Shown: positions 9,332-18,175, numbered from the stretch's first letter. The stretch: 34,326 bases of DNA from Minisyncoccota bacterium (GCA_021129655.1 JAJOLC010000019.1:1-34326); one strand, 5' to 3'. The notes: a model not told the origin generated them from the sequence alone. Numbers and translations: made by a program.

Positions 9332-9700
9332 CTACTGATTATCTTCTAGCATCCGCTCCTTCGCCTCCCTTCCGGCGTTTTTATCTAAGGTAACTTGCTT
9401 CTCTTTAGCACGTCTCATTTCCTTGTCTAACTCACTCCTAACCTCATCTACAGCCTTCTCAAAGCTCTCCTCAGTAGCTTCAGCTCTATACGCATTACCA
9501 TTAACAGTCAAGTTAGCTGTTACCTGATGAATTTGACCATTATTATGCGGAGCAACCTTACTAAATTCAACCTCACAAGCAACTGATTCACCATCATGAA
9601 TGAATTTTTCTAAGGACTTCATCTTTTGGTCAACCAATTCTGCCAATATTTTTGCATCATCCACATCATTGTACTTGTACTTAATAACAGGAAATGTCAT
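9332..9700 (-). CDS. hpf: Ribosome hibernation promoting factor / RaiA-like (short form)
   Basis: CEVEFSKVAPHNNGQIHQVTANLTVNGNAYRAEATEESFEKAVDEVRSELDKEMRRAKEK pattern. Confidence 0.85.
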   Translation of the reverse strand: MTFPVIKYKYNDVDDAKILAELVDQKMKSLEKFIHDGESVACEVEFSKVAPHNNGQIHQVTANLTVNGNAYRAEATEESFEKAVDEVRSELDKEMRRAKEKQVTLDKNAGREAKERMLEDNQ

Positions 9701-9721
9701 ATCAATATAAAACTTAAACTA

Positions 9722-10036
9722 TTAACCTTCGCATGATTCGCAGGTTGAGCCACCAACATGAATTTTAGGTTTTGCAGACTCTGTATTGTCGTTATCTGTA
9801 GTCAAGCGATTCTCTCTTATGTACTCAATAATATCTCCAGATTCATACATAGAAACACCCTTTTCAGAATCAACCAAAAAAGGAACTTGCATCTTCCCAC
9901 CTTTTTCCATCAGTTCTGTATGAGCTGCCTCGTCCTCTGAAACATCCTTCATTTCAAGCTCAATCTTGAGGTTTTCAGCCATCTGAATAACTCTTTGGCA
10001 AAATGGGCAAGTTGGTTTGTAGTAAAGGGTAAGCAT
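9722..10036 (-). CDS. Glutaredoxin / GST N-terminal domain protein with C-terminal CESC tail
   Basis: LYYKPTCPFCQRVIQMAENL active site CPFC, QVPFLVDSEKGVSMYESGDIIEYI; tail GGSTCESCEG. Confidence 0.85.
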   Translation of the reverse strand: MLTLYYKPTCPFCQRVIQMAENLKIELEMKDVSEDEAAHTELMEKGGKMQVPFLVDSEKGVSMYESGDIIEYIRENRLTTDNDNTESAKPKIHVGGSTCESCEG

Positions 10037-10151
10037 GTTTTTCGTATTTATTATTAAATGGTAACTCTCCTACTATTATACTACGCGCGCAGTCTCAACA
10101 CCATTCAAGATTAATATGTAGTATTCAAGTACTGTTTAGATTTAAATAAAC

Positions 10152-10178
10152 AAAAAGCACCCCTAGGGGTGCTTTTTA
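10152..10178 (-). terminator. Terminator of cold-shock gene
   Basis: AAAAAGCACCCCTAGGGGTGCTTTTT perfect palindrome. Confidence 0.8.
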
Positions 10179-10195
10179 TTTATACGAGTCTGAAA

Positions 10196-10399
10196 TTATT
10201 CAGCTGCTCGACTAACGTTTACAGCGTTAGGTCCTTTTGGACCTTCACCTACTTCAAATGTAAGCGCGTCACCTTCTTGAAGGTCATCAAACGCTACATC
10301 GTTAAGTTCGTTAACGTGGAAGAAAAGATCTTTTTCTTCACCATCTCGTGCGATAAATCCGTACCCGTTGTTGAGTCGGACAACTTTTCCTTGTTGCAT
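10196..10399 (-). CDS. Cold-shock protein (CspA family)
   Basis: GKVVRLNNGYGFIARDGEEKDLFFHVNEL (RNP1/RNP2-like), VGEGPKGPNAVNVS. Confidence 0.93.
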   Translation of the reverse strand: MQQGKVVRLNNGYGFIARDGEEKDLFFHVNELNDVAFDDLQEGDALTFEVGEGPKGPNAVNVSRAAE

Positions 10400-10536
10400 A
10401 TTGTTCTAAACAAATTTTTTTAATAAATCTCAAACCTTTTGAGAAACGTATAAACATATTTGCTTAGTACAGTTCCGATTTGAGCCATAAGGATATAACT
10501 TTATAGCAATTTGTCAATGCTTTTTAACACAAAAAG

Positions 10537-10570
10537 AAGCCGTAACATGTATATACACAAGTTACGGCTT
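10537..10570 (-). terminator. Terminator of secreted small-protein gene
   Basis: AAGCCGTAAC / GTTACGGCTT stem, T-rich tail on minus strand. Confidence 0.65.
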
Positions 10571-10585
10571 ATATTAAAAACTGAC

Positions 10586-10906
10586 TTACCAGCAAGTAAA
10601 GGTACAAACACCCCATGGATTATTAGCTATACAGTTATTCATAGCTATGTCCCTAGCTTGCCACCAGACAGTACTTTGCCCATTACCCCAAGCTCCACTA
10701 GGACTCCTGGCATGACATCTCCATACGTACACATGCCCCCAAACATGATTAGCTTTCAGACTTTTACCAACAGATGAATCTGAAGAATATTGCAGAGTCT
10801 GGAAGAAAGCAGACTTATCTTGAGCCCTGTCTGCAGAGACCGCTACGGTTGCATAAGGTGAACACATCATAATGATGCATAACGGAAGAAATAGCTTGTA
10901 TTTCAT
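10586..10906 (-). CDS. Small secreted Cys/Trp-rich protein of unknown function
   Basis: Signal peptide MKYKLFLPLCIIMMCSPYATVAVSA; AGGAG-type SD upstream (CTCCTT on + at ~10914); own terminator. Confidence 0.65.
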   Translation of the reverse strand: MKYKLFLPLCIIMMCSPYATVAVSADRAQDKSAFFQTLQYSSDSSVGKSLKANHVWGHVYVWRCHARSPSGAWGNGQSTVWWQARDIAMNNCIANNPWGVCTFTCW

Positions 10907-11114
10907 TTTCCTTCTCCTTGTTTTCGATTACACGACATGAGCAATCTGCGAAACATTCTATATTTTAAGCACCATGTGTCAAGCCGGCACAGTAATACAC
11001 AATACAAGTGAATATCCGACCTTACATTTGACAACACTTCCTTGCAAAATCAATACACTAAGAGTACATTAACAAGTGAATACATTGTTCATTTACAACA
11101 CAAGGAGAATAAAA

Positions 11115-12707
11115 ATGGCAGAGCGAAGACATGGTCGAAGAAACCCTTCTAAGCGCAAACCGGCACGTGCACCAACTTCAAAAGTTCATACCTCACGCAA
11201 TAAACCAAAGAGTAAAAAGGGTGAAGAGAACAGTATCCCTGTCAAAAAAAGTATTCCTGATTCCTTTAGAGGCATCAGGAAGGAATGGGGCGGAATAATT
11301 TCATTTGTACTAGACACAAACGTAATAATGACAGCGTGGGATTCATTGTTTAAATTTGAAGAACATGACGTCTATATTGTTAGTCAGGTCCTCAAGGAAC
11401 TGGATAAGTACAAAAAGGGACATTCAGCTGAAGCTATGAACAGTCGCAAGGCAACTCGTATTTTAGACAAACTGTCTAAAGGCAAAACCCCAAACCAGTT
11501 AGCTGAAGGCTTGCCATTAATACCCCCAGCTGAACTCGAGAACGGAAAACCTCGTAATGGTAAACTTTTCTTCAATTTTTCTAATCCTATATTCATAAAA
11601 CATGATGACGTTGATCTAGACTCTAATGAGCCAGACGATAGAATAATATCTATCTGCCTATCTCTAAGACTCCAAGGTAAGCGTGTAGTCTTTATCTCAA
11701 ACGACGGTAATGCTAGAATCAAGGCTAGAGCATATGGAATAGAAGCAGAAGAGTATCTAAATGAAGCAGCAACAGAAATTGCTTCTTCTGGTGAGGAGGA
11801 TAGGCGCACAGGGTTCCATAAGGTTCCTGATAATATTTGGGATGAGTTGGATGACATAAAGATAGAAAATATGCACGGAGTAAGTCAGTACGAACTGTCA
11901 CATTCGTTTTTCAAAAGAGTTACTTGCAATGAATTCTTACTTTTTTCTAACGGGCCAAAAGGAAAACTATTAAAGCTACAAGTGATCACCAAGAAGAACC
12001 AGAGTCGTATCATAGCTAAAACTTTTTATCAGAGTGAGCAAGGAGTCTGGGGTGTAACGGGGAGAAATGTTGAGCAAGAGCTAGCCCTTCAGCTTCTAAT
12101 GGATGACAGCATTGTCTGTGTGTCACTAGCAGGATTAGCAGGTAGTGGTAAAACCTATTTAGCACTAGCAGCAGCCCTGCAACAAGCCTACTCCGATGAC
12201 ACAACCTACAAAAGGATTATTATTTCACGAGCAACTGTTGGATCGGATGAAGATATTGGTTTTCTACCGGGTGACGAAGAGGAAAAAATGAGTCCTTGGA
12301 TGGGTTCAATGCACGACAACCTGGAAGCCTTGACTGAAGATGAGTCTAATGACAGCTCGAAGTCACTTTCACGTCAGATGACACAAGCCTTCTTGAGAGA
12401 GAAAATAAAGATTAAATCACTAAACTTTATGAAAGGGCGGACTTTTCAAAACACCTTTCTGATTATTGATGAGGCTCAAGACTTGACTGTCAAAAAGCTG
12501 AAAATGATAACTACTAGAATTGGTGTGGGTTCAAAGATTATCCTATTGGGTAACGTTGCTCAAATAGATGACCCGTACATCAACGAACACACGTCAGGCA
12601 TATCCGTTATCATCAGAGCTTTCGCAGACTCAAAACTTGCAGGACATGTAACCCTGCAACAAGGTGAGCGTAGCGCATTTGCAACTGAGGCGGAGGAGCG
12701 CCTTTAA
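11115..12707 (+). CDS. PIN domain - PhoH family ATPase fusion
   Basis: PIN: FVLDTNVIMTAWDSL...DDRIISICLSL..VVFISNDGNARIKA; PhoH: SLAGLAGSGKTYLALAAAL, FLIIDEAQDLTVKKLKMITTRIG. SD AAGGAGAAT upstream of ATG 11115. Confidence 0.88.
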   Translation: MAERRHGRRNPSKRKPARAPTSKVHTSRNKPKSKKGEENSIPVKKSIPDSFRGIRKEWGGIISFVLDTNVIMTAWDSLFKFEEHDVYIVSQVLKELDKYKKGHSAEAMNSRKATRILDKLSKGKTPNQLAEGLPLIPPAELENGKPRNGKLFFNFSNPIFIKHDDVDLDSNEPDDRIISICLSLRLQGKRVVFISNDGNARIKARAYGIEAEEYLNEAATEIASSGEEDRRTGFHKVPDNIWDELDDIKIENMHGVSQYELSHSFFKRVTCNEFLLFSNGPKGKLLKLQVITKKNQSRIIAKTFYQSEQGVWGVTGRNVEQELALQLLMDDSIVCVSLAGLAGSGKTYLALAAALQQAYSDDTTYKRIIISRATVGSDEDIGFLPGDEEEKMSPWMGSMHDNLEALTEDESNDSSKSLSRQMTQAFLREKIKIKSLNFMKGRTFQNTFLIIDEAQDLTVKKLKMITTRIGVGSKIILLGNVAQIDDPYINEHTSGISVIIRAFADSKLAGHVTLQQGERSAFATEAEERL

Positions 12708-12736
12708 CTTAAACCTTGTACTGTTCTTTTAACCCC

Positions 12737-12766
12737 AAGGGGACTGTTTTACAACAGTCCCCTTTT
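12737..12766 (+). terminator. Terminator after PIN-PhoH gene
   Basis: AAGGGGACTGTT / AACAGTCCCCTT stem with TTTT. Confidence 0.8.
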
Positions 12767-12778
12767 CATTATAAAAAT

Positions 12779-12804
12779 AAACCCCACAAATTAATGTGGG
12801 GTTT
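12779..12804. terminator. Second hairpin terminator between convergent genes
   Basis: AAACCCCACA / TGTGGGGTTT stem. Confidence 0.7.
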
Positions 12805-12823
12805 TCTAATTCTTCTTAGATTA

Positions 12824-13432
12824 CTATACGCAAATTGCCGCATAAGTTGGTGTACATTTCTTGCACTCTTTCTTCTTTTCTTGCCAGGCTGCACTGCGAG
12901 ATATTGTTTCAGGCCTGATACCACTTAACGAAGCAACGTCATGTGTTCTTAGATTACACATATGCATGTTGGGTTTACTATTCAGAAATAATATTACTCG
13001 CTCTACTTTTATCTCTGCTAAACCAGATGACAATACTGATACTCTGTCACAATAATCCTTCGTTGTTGAATGCAATATTTCTAAGCCGTAGCTCAAAACT
13101 CTACTAGAGAGAGCTCTGACCTCACTTTTAGAAACTATCAAAACCTCTCCCTTTGAGGCAACTTGTAAAGCTATATCACTGCCCAATTCCCAGAATGGAA
13201 TTACTTGACCAGGACTATACACCTGAATAATTTTCTCAATGTCACCATTGATACTATGCTTTCGTAATATGAGCACCGCAGTAATAGGTATAACTAGACT
13301 ATCTTTACGAATAATCTGCTTTTCCTTCAGCGTTTCTGTACACCTACCTAACTGCGCCAACATAGCACCCGTGAGTACAGACAGTAAGCGATTTCTTGGC
13401 AAGATACTCAAAGTTGAGACCGAAACTTCCAT
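12824..13432 (-). CDS. Crp/Fnr-like transcriptional regulator with Cys-containing C-terminal tail
   Basis: cNMP-binding-like middle (IQVYSPGQVIPFWELG) plus HTH LRTHDVASLSGIRPETISRS; tail KKKECKKCTPTYAAICV. SD AGGAGAAT before ATG. Confidence 0.6.
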   Translation of the reverse strand: MEVSVSTLSILPRNRLLSVLTGAMLAQLGRCTETLKEKQIIRKDSLVIPITAVLILRKHSINGDIEKIIQVYSPGQVIPFWELGSDIALQVASKGEVLIVSKSEVRALSSRVLSYGLEILHSTTKDYCDRVSVLSSGLAEIKVERVILFLNSKPNMHMCNLRTHDVASLSGIRPETISRSAAWQEKKKECKKCTPTYAAICV

Positions 13433-13525
13433 TAGCTATTCTCCTATAAAAAGATAAAAATCAAACTAAACCAGCGCTACAATACATACAAAACTTGTAT
13501 CTGTAAATTACAAAATAAAGTTTTT

Positions 13526-13726
13526 CTATACAGCGTCAAATCTGACTCTATTGTCTGACATCCACTTATCCATCTCTTGCTTCTTATCCTCAGCTGACAT
13601 ACCCTCCTTTCCTTTCATCACGTCTGCATGAGCATCCATATAGTGAGGCAGTAGCGCCTGCATCCAATCTTCAAAGGCTTCTCCATCGGCAGTCACTTCA
13701 CACAAATCACATTTTATAGTTTTCAT
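13526..13726 (-). CDS. Small putative zinc-binding protein
   Basis: 66 aa, CDLC...H...H arrangement (IKCDLCEVTADGEAFEDWMQALLPHYMDAHADVMKG). Confidence 0.55.
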   Translation of the reverse strand: MKTIKCDLCEVTADGEAFEDWMQALLPHYMDAHADVMKGKEGMSAEDKKQEMDKWMSDNRVRFDAV

Positions 13727-13789
13727 AGCAAATGATTGTTCTTAGTTAGCAATAATAAAACATACCATAGCGAACTAGAGAGGTCTTGC

Positions 13790-13795
13790 TATAGT
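13790..13795 (+). promoter_or_regulatory. Putative extended -10 TGC-TATAGT, 7 nt before yaaA ATG
   Basis: CTTGCTATAGTaagacgtATG. Confidence 0.5.
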
Positions 13796-13802
13796 AAGAC
13801 GT

Positions 13803-14549
13803 ATGAAAATACTTTTATCACCATCTAAATCACAAGACTTTGATAGCAAAAGTAACCTAGTTAATAAGACCTCCCCAATTTTTAGCTCTGAAACTAATAA
13901 ACTGGTTTCCTATATGCATGCGTACACAAAGGATGACCTAATGAAAATGATGAATATTTCAGAGAGATTGGCCGAACTAAATGTTGACCGGTACACAAAT
14001 TGGGCTGCGGCTAAACAGAAACAAGCAATTTCAGCATTTACCGGGGACGTCTATAGTGTATTTCAAAACAACACTCTATCAAACAGCACTCTAACTTACC
14101 TCGAAGAACATATACGGATTATTTCTGGTTTATATGGCCTTCTCAGTCCCCTCACTCTAATTAAGCCCTACCGACTAGAAATGGGCAGAAGGGTCTTCAC
14201 TAGTGCAGATAAATCGAACAGTATTAGACTGTATGATTTTTGGGGAGACTTAGTCACAAGCTATCTTACTAATCATGATGTAATTATAAACTTAGCTTCA
14301 AATGAGTACTGCAAGGTTATAGACACTTCCCTTCTTAAGGGTAAATTCATCACCATTGTATTCAAAACTAGAAAAAATGGGGCAATGAAAATTATCCCTA
14401 TCTTTGCAAAAAGGGAGCGAGGTGCCATGGCACTCTGGATGGCTCAAAACAACATAAAGAACGTAGAGAAGATAAAAGAGTATAACAAGAATGGATATCA
14501 GTTCAGCAAAGCTGATTCGAGTGAGTTAGCCTGGATTTTTGTAAATTAA
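13803..14549 (+). CDS. yaaA: YaaA family protein (peroxide stress, DUF328/UPF0246)
   Basis: MKILLSPSKSQDF, AISAFTGDVYSVF, RIISGLYGLLSPLTLIKPYRLEMGRR, NLASNEYCKVID. Confidence 0.85.
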   Translation: MKILLSPSKSQDFDSKSNLVNKTSPIFSSETNKLVSYMHAYTKDDLMKMMNISERLAELNVDRYTNWAAAKQKQAISAFTGDVYSVFQNNTLSNSTLTYLEEHIRIISGLYGLLSPLTLIKPYRLEMGRRVFTSADKSNSIRLYDFWGDLVTSYLTNHDVIINLASNEYCKVIDTSLLKGKFITIVFKTRKNGAMKIIPIFAKRERGAMALWMAQNNIKNVEKIKEYNKNGYQFSKADSSELAWIFVN

Positions 14550-14571
14550 ACAAAATCGGCTGCACTCATAT

Positions 14572-14602
14572 AAAAAACACCCAAATGCTTTGGGTGTTTT
14601 TT
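14572..14602. terminator. Bidirectional terminator
   Basis: AAAAAACACCCAAA TGC TTTGGGTGTTTTTT. Confidence 0.8.
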
Positions 14603-14619
14603 ATTATCGAAAATTTAAC

Positions 14620-15033
14620 TTAAGCTGTTGCTGTTGCTGTTGCTCCAGCTTCTGCTACAGCATGGTCATTCTCAACAGTACTACCGCTTACCCCTATAGC
14701 ACCAATGATATTCCCTTCTACATCCTTCACTGGCACACCACCCGGAAAAGTGATCAGACCCTCGTTTGAATGCTCAATACCAAACAGTGCTCCTCCTGGC
14801 TGTGAAAGTGTGCCGATAATACCAGTGTCCATATCAAAGAATCTAGCTGTTTTAGCTTTCTTGATTGATATATCCAAAGAACCTAACCAGGCTCCGTCCA
14901 TACGACCGAACGCGACCAAATTAGCACCAGCATCAACCACTGCAATATTCATTTTTGTATCCAACTCTACTGATTTTGCTTTTGCAGCGACAATCATTTT
15001 TTCTGCTTGTTCTAGGGTAATAGTCATATCCAA
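14620..15033 (-). CDS. Heme-binding protein HbpS/GlcG-like (DUF336)
   Basis: [81 protein letters not shown]. Confidence 0.85.
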   Translation of the reverse strand: MDMTITLEQAEKMIVAAKAKSVELDTKMNIAVVDAGANLVAFGRMDGAWLGSLDISIKKAKTARFFDMDTGIIGTLSQPGGALFGIEHSNEGLITFPGGVPVKDVEGNIIGAIGVSGSTVENDHAVAEAGATATATA

Positions 15034-15055
15034 ACTTAATTATATAAACAAATTT

Positions 15056-15082
15056 AAATTCCACACCTAGGGTGTGAAATTT
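15056..15082 (-). terminator. Hairpin downstream of sulP, probable weak terminator
   Basis: AAATT-CACACC / GGTGTG-AAATT arms. Confidence 0.45.
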
Positions 15083-15128
15083 GAAAGATGATTATAACCT
15101 AACAACAATCAAAACTGAAATTTAGTAC

Positions 15129-16689
15129 TCATGAGTCCAGTTTGTCGTCAGCCACTTCATAAACTGGGTCTTCATCCAAGTTCACTTCAACAATCTTCTC
15201 GGCGTTCTTCAGCAAACGCCTACAGTCATGACTTAAGTGATATAAGTGAAGCTTCTTCCCTGCTTGCAGATATTTGTCAGTCAGTGAATTAACAGCTTCA
15301 ATACCTGAATGATCTAGTATGCGAGCATCATTAAAATCAATAAACACCTCCTCTGGGTCATTAGCTACATTAAAGATACTTGAAAAGCTATGTATGGAAG
15401 CAAAGTACAGAGGACCGCTCAATTCGTAATGTTTACCACCGGTTTTATCTAAAAAGGCTTTAGCTGAAATACCCTGCGATTTTTTCCAACTAAAGACTAG
15501 TGCCGAAACAACAATACCCGCAATCACAGCTACTGCTAAATCAAACATAACAATAGTAGCGGAAACCAGAATAAGCACAAAAGCATCTGACCGGGGAATC
15601 TTCCTAATAATTCTCAAACTAGACCAAGCAAAGGTGCCAATTACCACCCTGAACATCACCCCCACTAGGGCCGCTAGAGGTATTTTCTCAATCAACGAAC
15701 CTGCAAATAGAATAAAACCAAACAAGGTCAGTCCAGCCATTATTCCAGCCCACCGGCCACGACCACCGGAATCCATATTGATCATACTTTGGCCCACCAT
15801 CGCACAGCCACCCATTCCTCCGAAGAAACCTGTCACGACATTAGCTACACCTTGAGCAGAACACTCAACATTACTTTGACCTCTAGTGTCGGTTTTCTCA
15901 TCAATCAGTGACATTATCATCAAAGACTCGACCAGCCCAATAAAGGCCAGAATAATTGCAAAGGGAAAGATTATTTTTAAGGTCTCAAAACCAAAAGTAA
16001 TGTCCGGAATTGAAAATGTTGGAAAACCAGCACTGTCTGACCACCATTCAACATATCGTAGACAGTGGGAGTATTTAAATCAAAGAAAACCACCAAAAAT
16101 GTGACCCGAGAGATGGAGGCCAGTGAAGCCGGCGCAGCTTTAGTAAATCGTGGCAAGAAAGCAATAACTGCCATTGTGAGTGCTATTAACCCACCCATTA
16201 GCATCAACTCCCCTGGCGGCAGCCATTCGCCATAAAACCAGCCAAAGTGACCGGCTGGTGTGAATGTTTGCAATTGCGGTATTTGAGCCAAGAAAATAAC
16301 AATTGCCAAACCGTTCACAAAACCCAGCATTGCAGGATGCGGAATAATACGAGAAAATTTACCCAATCTAAAGAAAGCAACGGTCAGCTGAATCATCCCC
16401 ATAAGTATTACAGTGGCAAACAAGTATTCGACTCCATGAGTACGAACTAGCTCAATCATCACTACTGCCAAGGCACCCGTGGCACCGGAAATCATCCCGG
16501 GTCGACCGCTCAAAACAGCCGCTATAAAGCTAACTATTGCAGCCGCATACAAACCCACAATCGGGTCCACTCCGGCCACAAAGGCAAAAGCAATCGCCTC
16601 TGGCACAAGAGCTAGAGCGACAGTAATCCAGACAATGTGTCTAAACGCCAATTGTTGGGAGATAAATATGAAAGTACTTTTTGTTGCAT
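15129..16689 (-). pseudogene. SulP family anion transporter (STAS domain at C-terminus), disrupted by two frameshifts
   Basis: Pieces: MQQKVLSYLSPNNWRLDTLSGL (start 16689) / TVALALVPEAIAFAFVAGVDPIVGLYAA...VYDMLNGGQT / SAGFPTFSIPDITFGFETLKIIFPFAIILAFIGLVESLMIMSLIDEKTDTRGQ...STAS. Frame changes near 16620-16632 and 16027-16044. Confidence 0.8.
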
Positions 16690-16812
16690 CTGTAGTGTTT
16701 GTTATTGAACCGAGGGGCTACTAATCTAGTGCAACAGAATAGCATAATTCTTCCTCTCTGCCGGCAGATATATTATAAGAATATGTTACTAGAACACTCT
16801 AAATTACGACCA

Positions 16813-17403
16813 TTACACCACCAGCACTCCTTGCCTAATCACCTCAAACCCTGAATCAGAGCACTCAATGACAGTAGAAGCCTCGTTCTCCAGCTCACCA
16901 CCGTCAATAGCCAAATCGATACCTTGTAAATCTTTCAAGACTTGTCTGCAACTGTCGCCAGGTTCTTGGCCACTAATATTTGCACTGGTTGTTGTAATTG
17001 GACAATCTAACTCCTTAACGATATTTAAAATCCCACTCTTATCTGGAATTCTTATTCCAATCTTATCTTCATTGCCAATATTCTTAGCCAGGTATATATC
17101 CTTAGCTGGAAGTATCAGAGTAAGTGGACCTGGTAAATACTTATCCATTAAACCTCTGGTATAATCATTAAAATACACATATTTAGCAGCCATTTCTATA
17201 TCGGAAACAACAATCGAAACTGCTTTTTGACTACTCACTTCCTTTATACTGCTAATCTTTTCTATAGCTGTTTCAGATCTTGCCAGAACACCTAAAGCGT
17301 ACTGGGTGTCAGTCGGATACAAAACTACCCCTCCATTTTTGAAGGTTTTAATTATTTCGTTTACATGTTCATAAATTTCTGAAATATGGATAATTTTTGT
17401 CAT
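16813..17403 (-). CDS. tsaC: Threonylcarbamoyl-AMP synthase (Sua5/YrdC/TsaC)
   Basis: GGVVLYPTDTQYALGVLA, KAVSIVVSD, LPGPLTLILPAK, CPITTTSANISGQEPGDS. Confidence 0.9.
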   Translation of the reverse strand: MTKIIHISEIYEHVNEIIKTFKNGGVVLYPTDTQYALGVLARSETAIEKISSIKEVSSQKAVSIVVSDIEMAAKYVYFNDYTRGLMDKYLPGPLTLILPAKDIYLAKNIGNEDKIGIRIPDKSGILNIVKELDCPITTTSANISGQEPGDSCRQVLKDLQGIDLAIDGGELENEASTVIECSDSGFEVIRQGVLVV

Positions 17404-17457
17404 AATATTTAGCTTTACTTCTATATTCCACTAGTCAATATACCACTTAAACAATAT

Positions 17458-17494
17458 AAAAACCGTCTTCCCACCGAGATGAAAATTCGGTTTT
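17458..17494. terminator. Probable terminator hairpin
   Basis: AAAAACCG ... CGGTTTTTC flanking arms. Confidence 0.45.
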
Positions 17495-17502
17495 TCTCCT
17501 AA

Positions 17503-17898
17503 TTAAAGGTTGTGATAATTTGAACGAACAAGACCTAGTAATGCATCAAGACCCTTACAATAAGCGGGCTCATCCGGTTTATCTAATCTTATAATTATCC
17601 AGAAATAAAGATGGAATACCTTCTGTCCTGCCGGACGCCCACAGTTGGAAGAGATGTTGTACGACGCATTAGCAATATCCGGAATCTCCTGCAGCATATC
17701 ATTAAAAGACGGCTGCCATGCAAGCAGAAGTTCTACAGAACTTCGACAGTGTTTCTTCGGGATAATCAGATAACTATTTGGTATTACAACGCCATCTTTT
17801 ACAGGCTGAATCAGAAAGGCTTTACCATTCTGACTCAGAATTTGATCTTGTCTGACTATTTCGTTTTATAAGCAAAAAGAACAATCTTTTATTTTTAC
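17503..17898 (-). pseudogene. HIT-family (histidine triad-like) gene remnant
   Basis: Minus frame reads VKIKDCSFCL*NEIVRQDQILSQNGKAFLIQPVKDGVVIPNSYLIIPKKHCRSSVELLLAWQPSFNDMLQEIPDIANASYNISSNCGRPAGQKVFHLYFWIIIRLDKP...; in-frame TAA at 17866-17868, no ATG, triad HxHxH reads HLYFW; GGAGG at 17904-17908. Confidence 0.65.
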
Positions 17899-18007
17899 AA
17901 TAACCTCCGTTGAAGTGAGTCGCAGTAGCGCTTTAATTAAGCTATATCATTCATTGTTTTTGTCAAATATTCCAACAACTTGAGAGTTTTTATTAGATTG
18001 AAACGAC

Positions 18008-18175
18008 AAAATCCACCTAAAGGTGGATCTCTATCTCTGGCTCCGGCGGCAGGAGTCTCTCTTGCTACACAAGCAGTATACTTTTTGGACAGACAGGTTA
18101 GCCCTGCTCCCGATCTGACTCAAAAGCTTTTCGAGTCCTGACGAAAGTGACATTGAGTCACTTTCTCCGCCGCGG
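18008..18175 (-). ncRNA. Candidate structured non-coding RNA with tRNA-like 3' segment and terminator (novel, unassigned)
   Basis: Closing CGGCGG/CCGCCG (18167-18172 / 18044-18049), 9-bp hairpin 18143-18165, hairpin 18117-18137, small hairpins, 18-nt identity to tRNA-Asn 3' end at 18037-18054, terminator 18011-18028. Confidence 0.45.
18011..18028 (-). terminator. Terminator of the candidate ncRNA unit
   Basis: ATCCACCT AA AGGTGGAT, then TTTTGTCGTTT on minus strand. Confidence 0.65.

Noticed and set aside
10169-10423. 84-aa plus ORF over the cold-shock gene
   Set aside because: Antisense to a clear CspA-family gene.
11384-11857. 157-aa ORF antisense to PIN-PhoH
   Set aside because: Antisense shadow ORF, low-complexity Ser/Leu composition.
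14623-14645. Hexanucleotide repeat (TGTTGC)x3 at the 3' end of the HbpS-like gene as a phase-variable tract
   Set aside because: Unit is 6 nt so length change keeps frame; only three copies, encoding an ATATATA tail.
16020-16640. Programmed ribosomal frameshifting in sulP
   Set aside because: No slippery heptamer plus downstream structure was evident at either site, and two separate events would be needed.
17866-17868. Stop-codon reassignment or recoding to explain the TAA within the HIT frame
   Set aside because: Other genes in the window end in TAA and TGA normally; the missing ATG and degraded triad fit a pseudogene or sequence error better.
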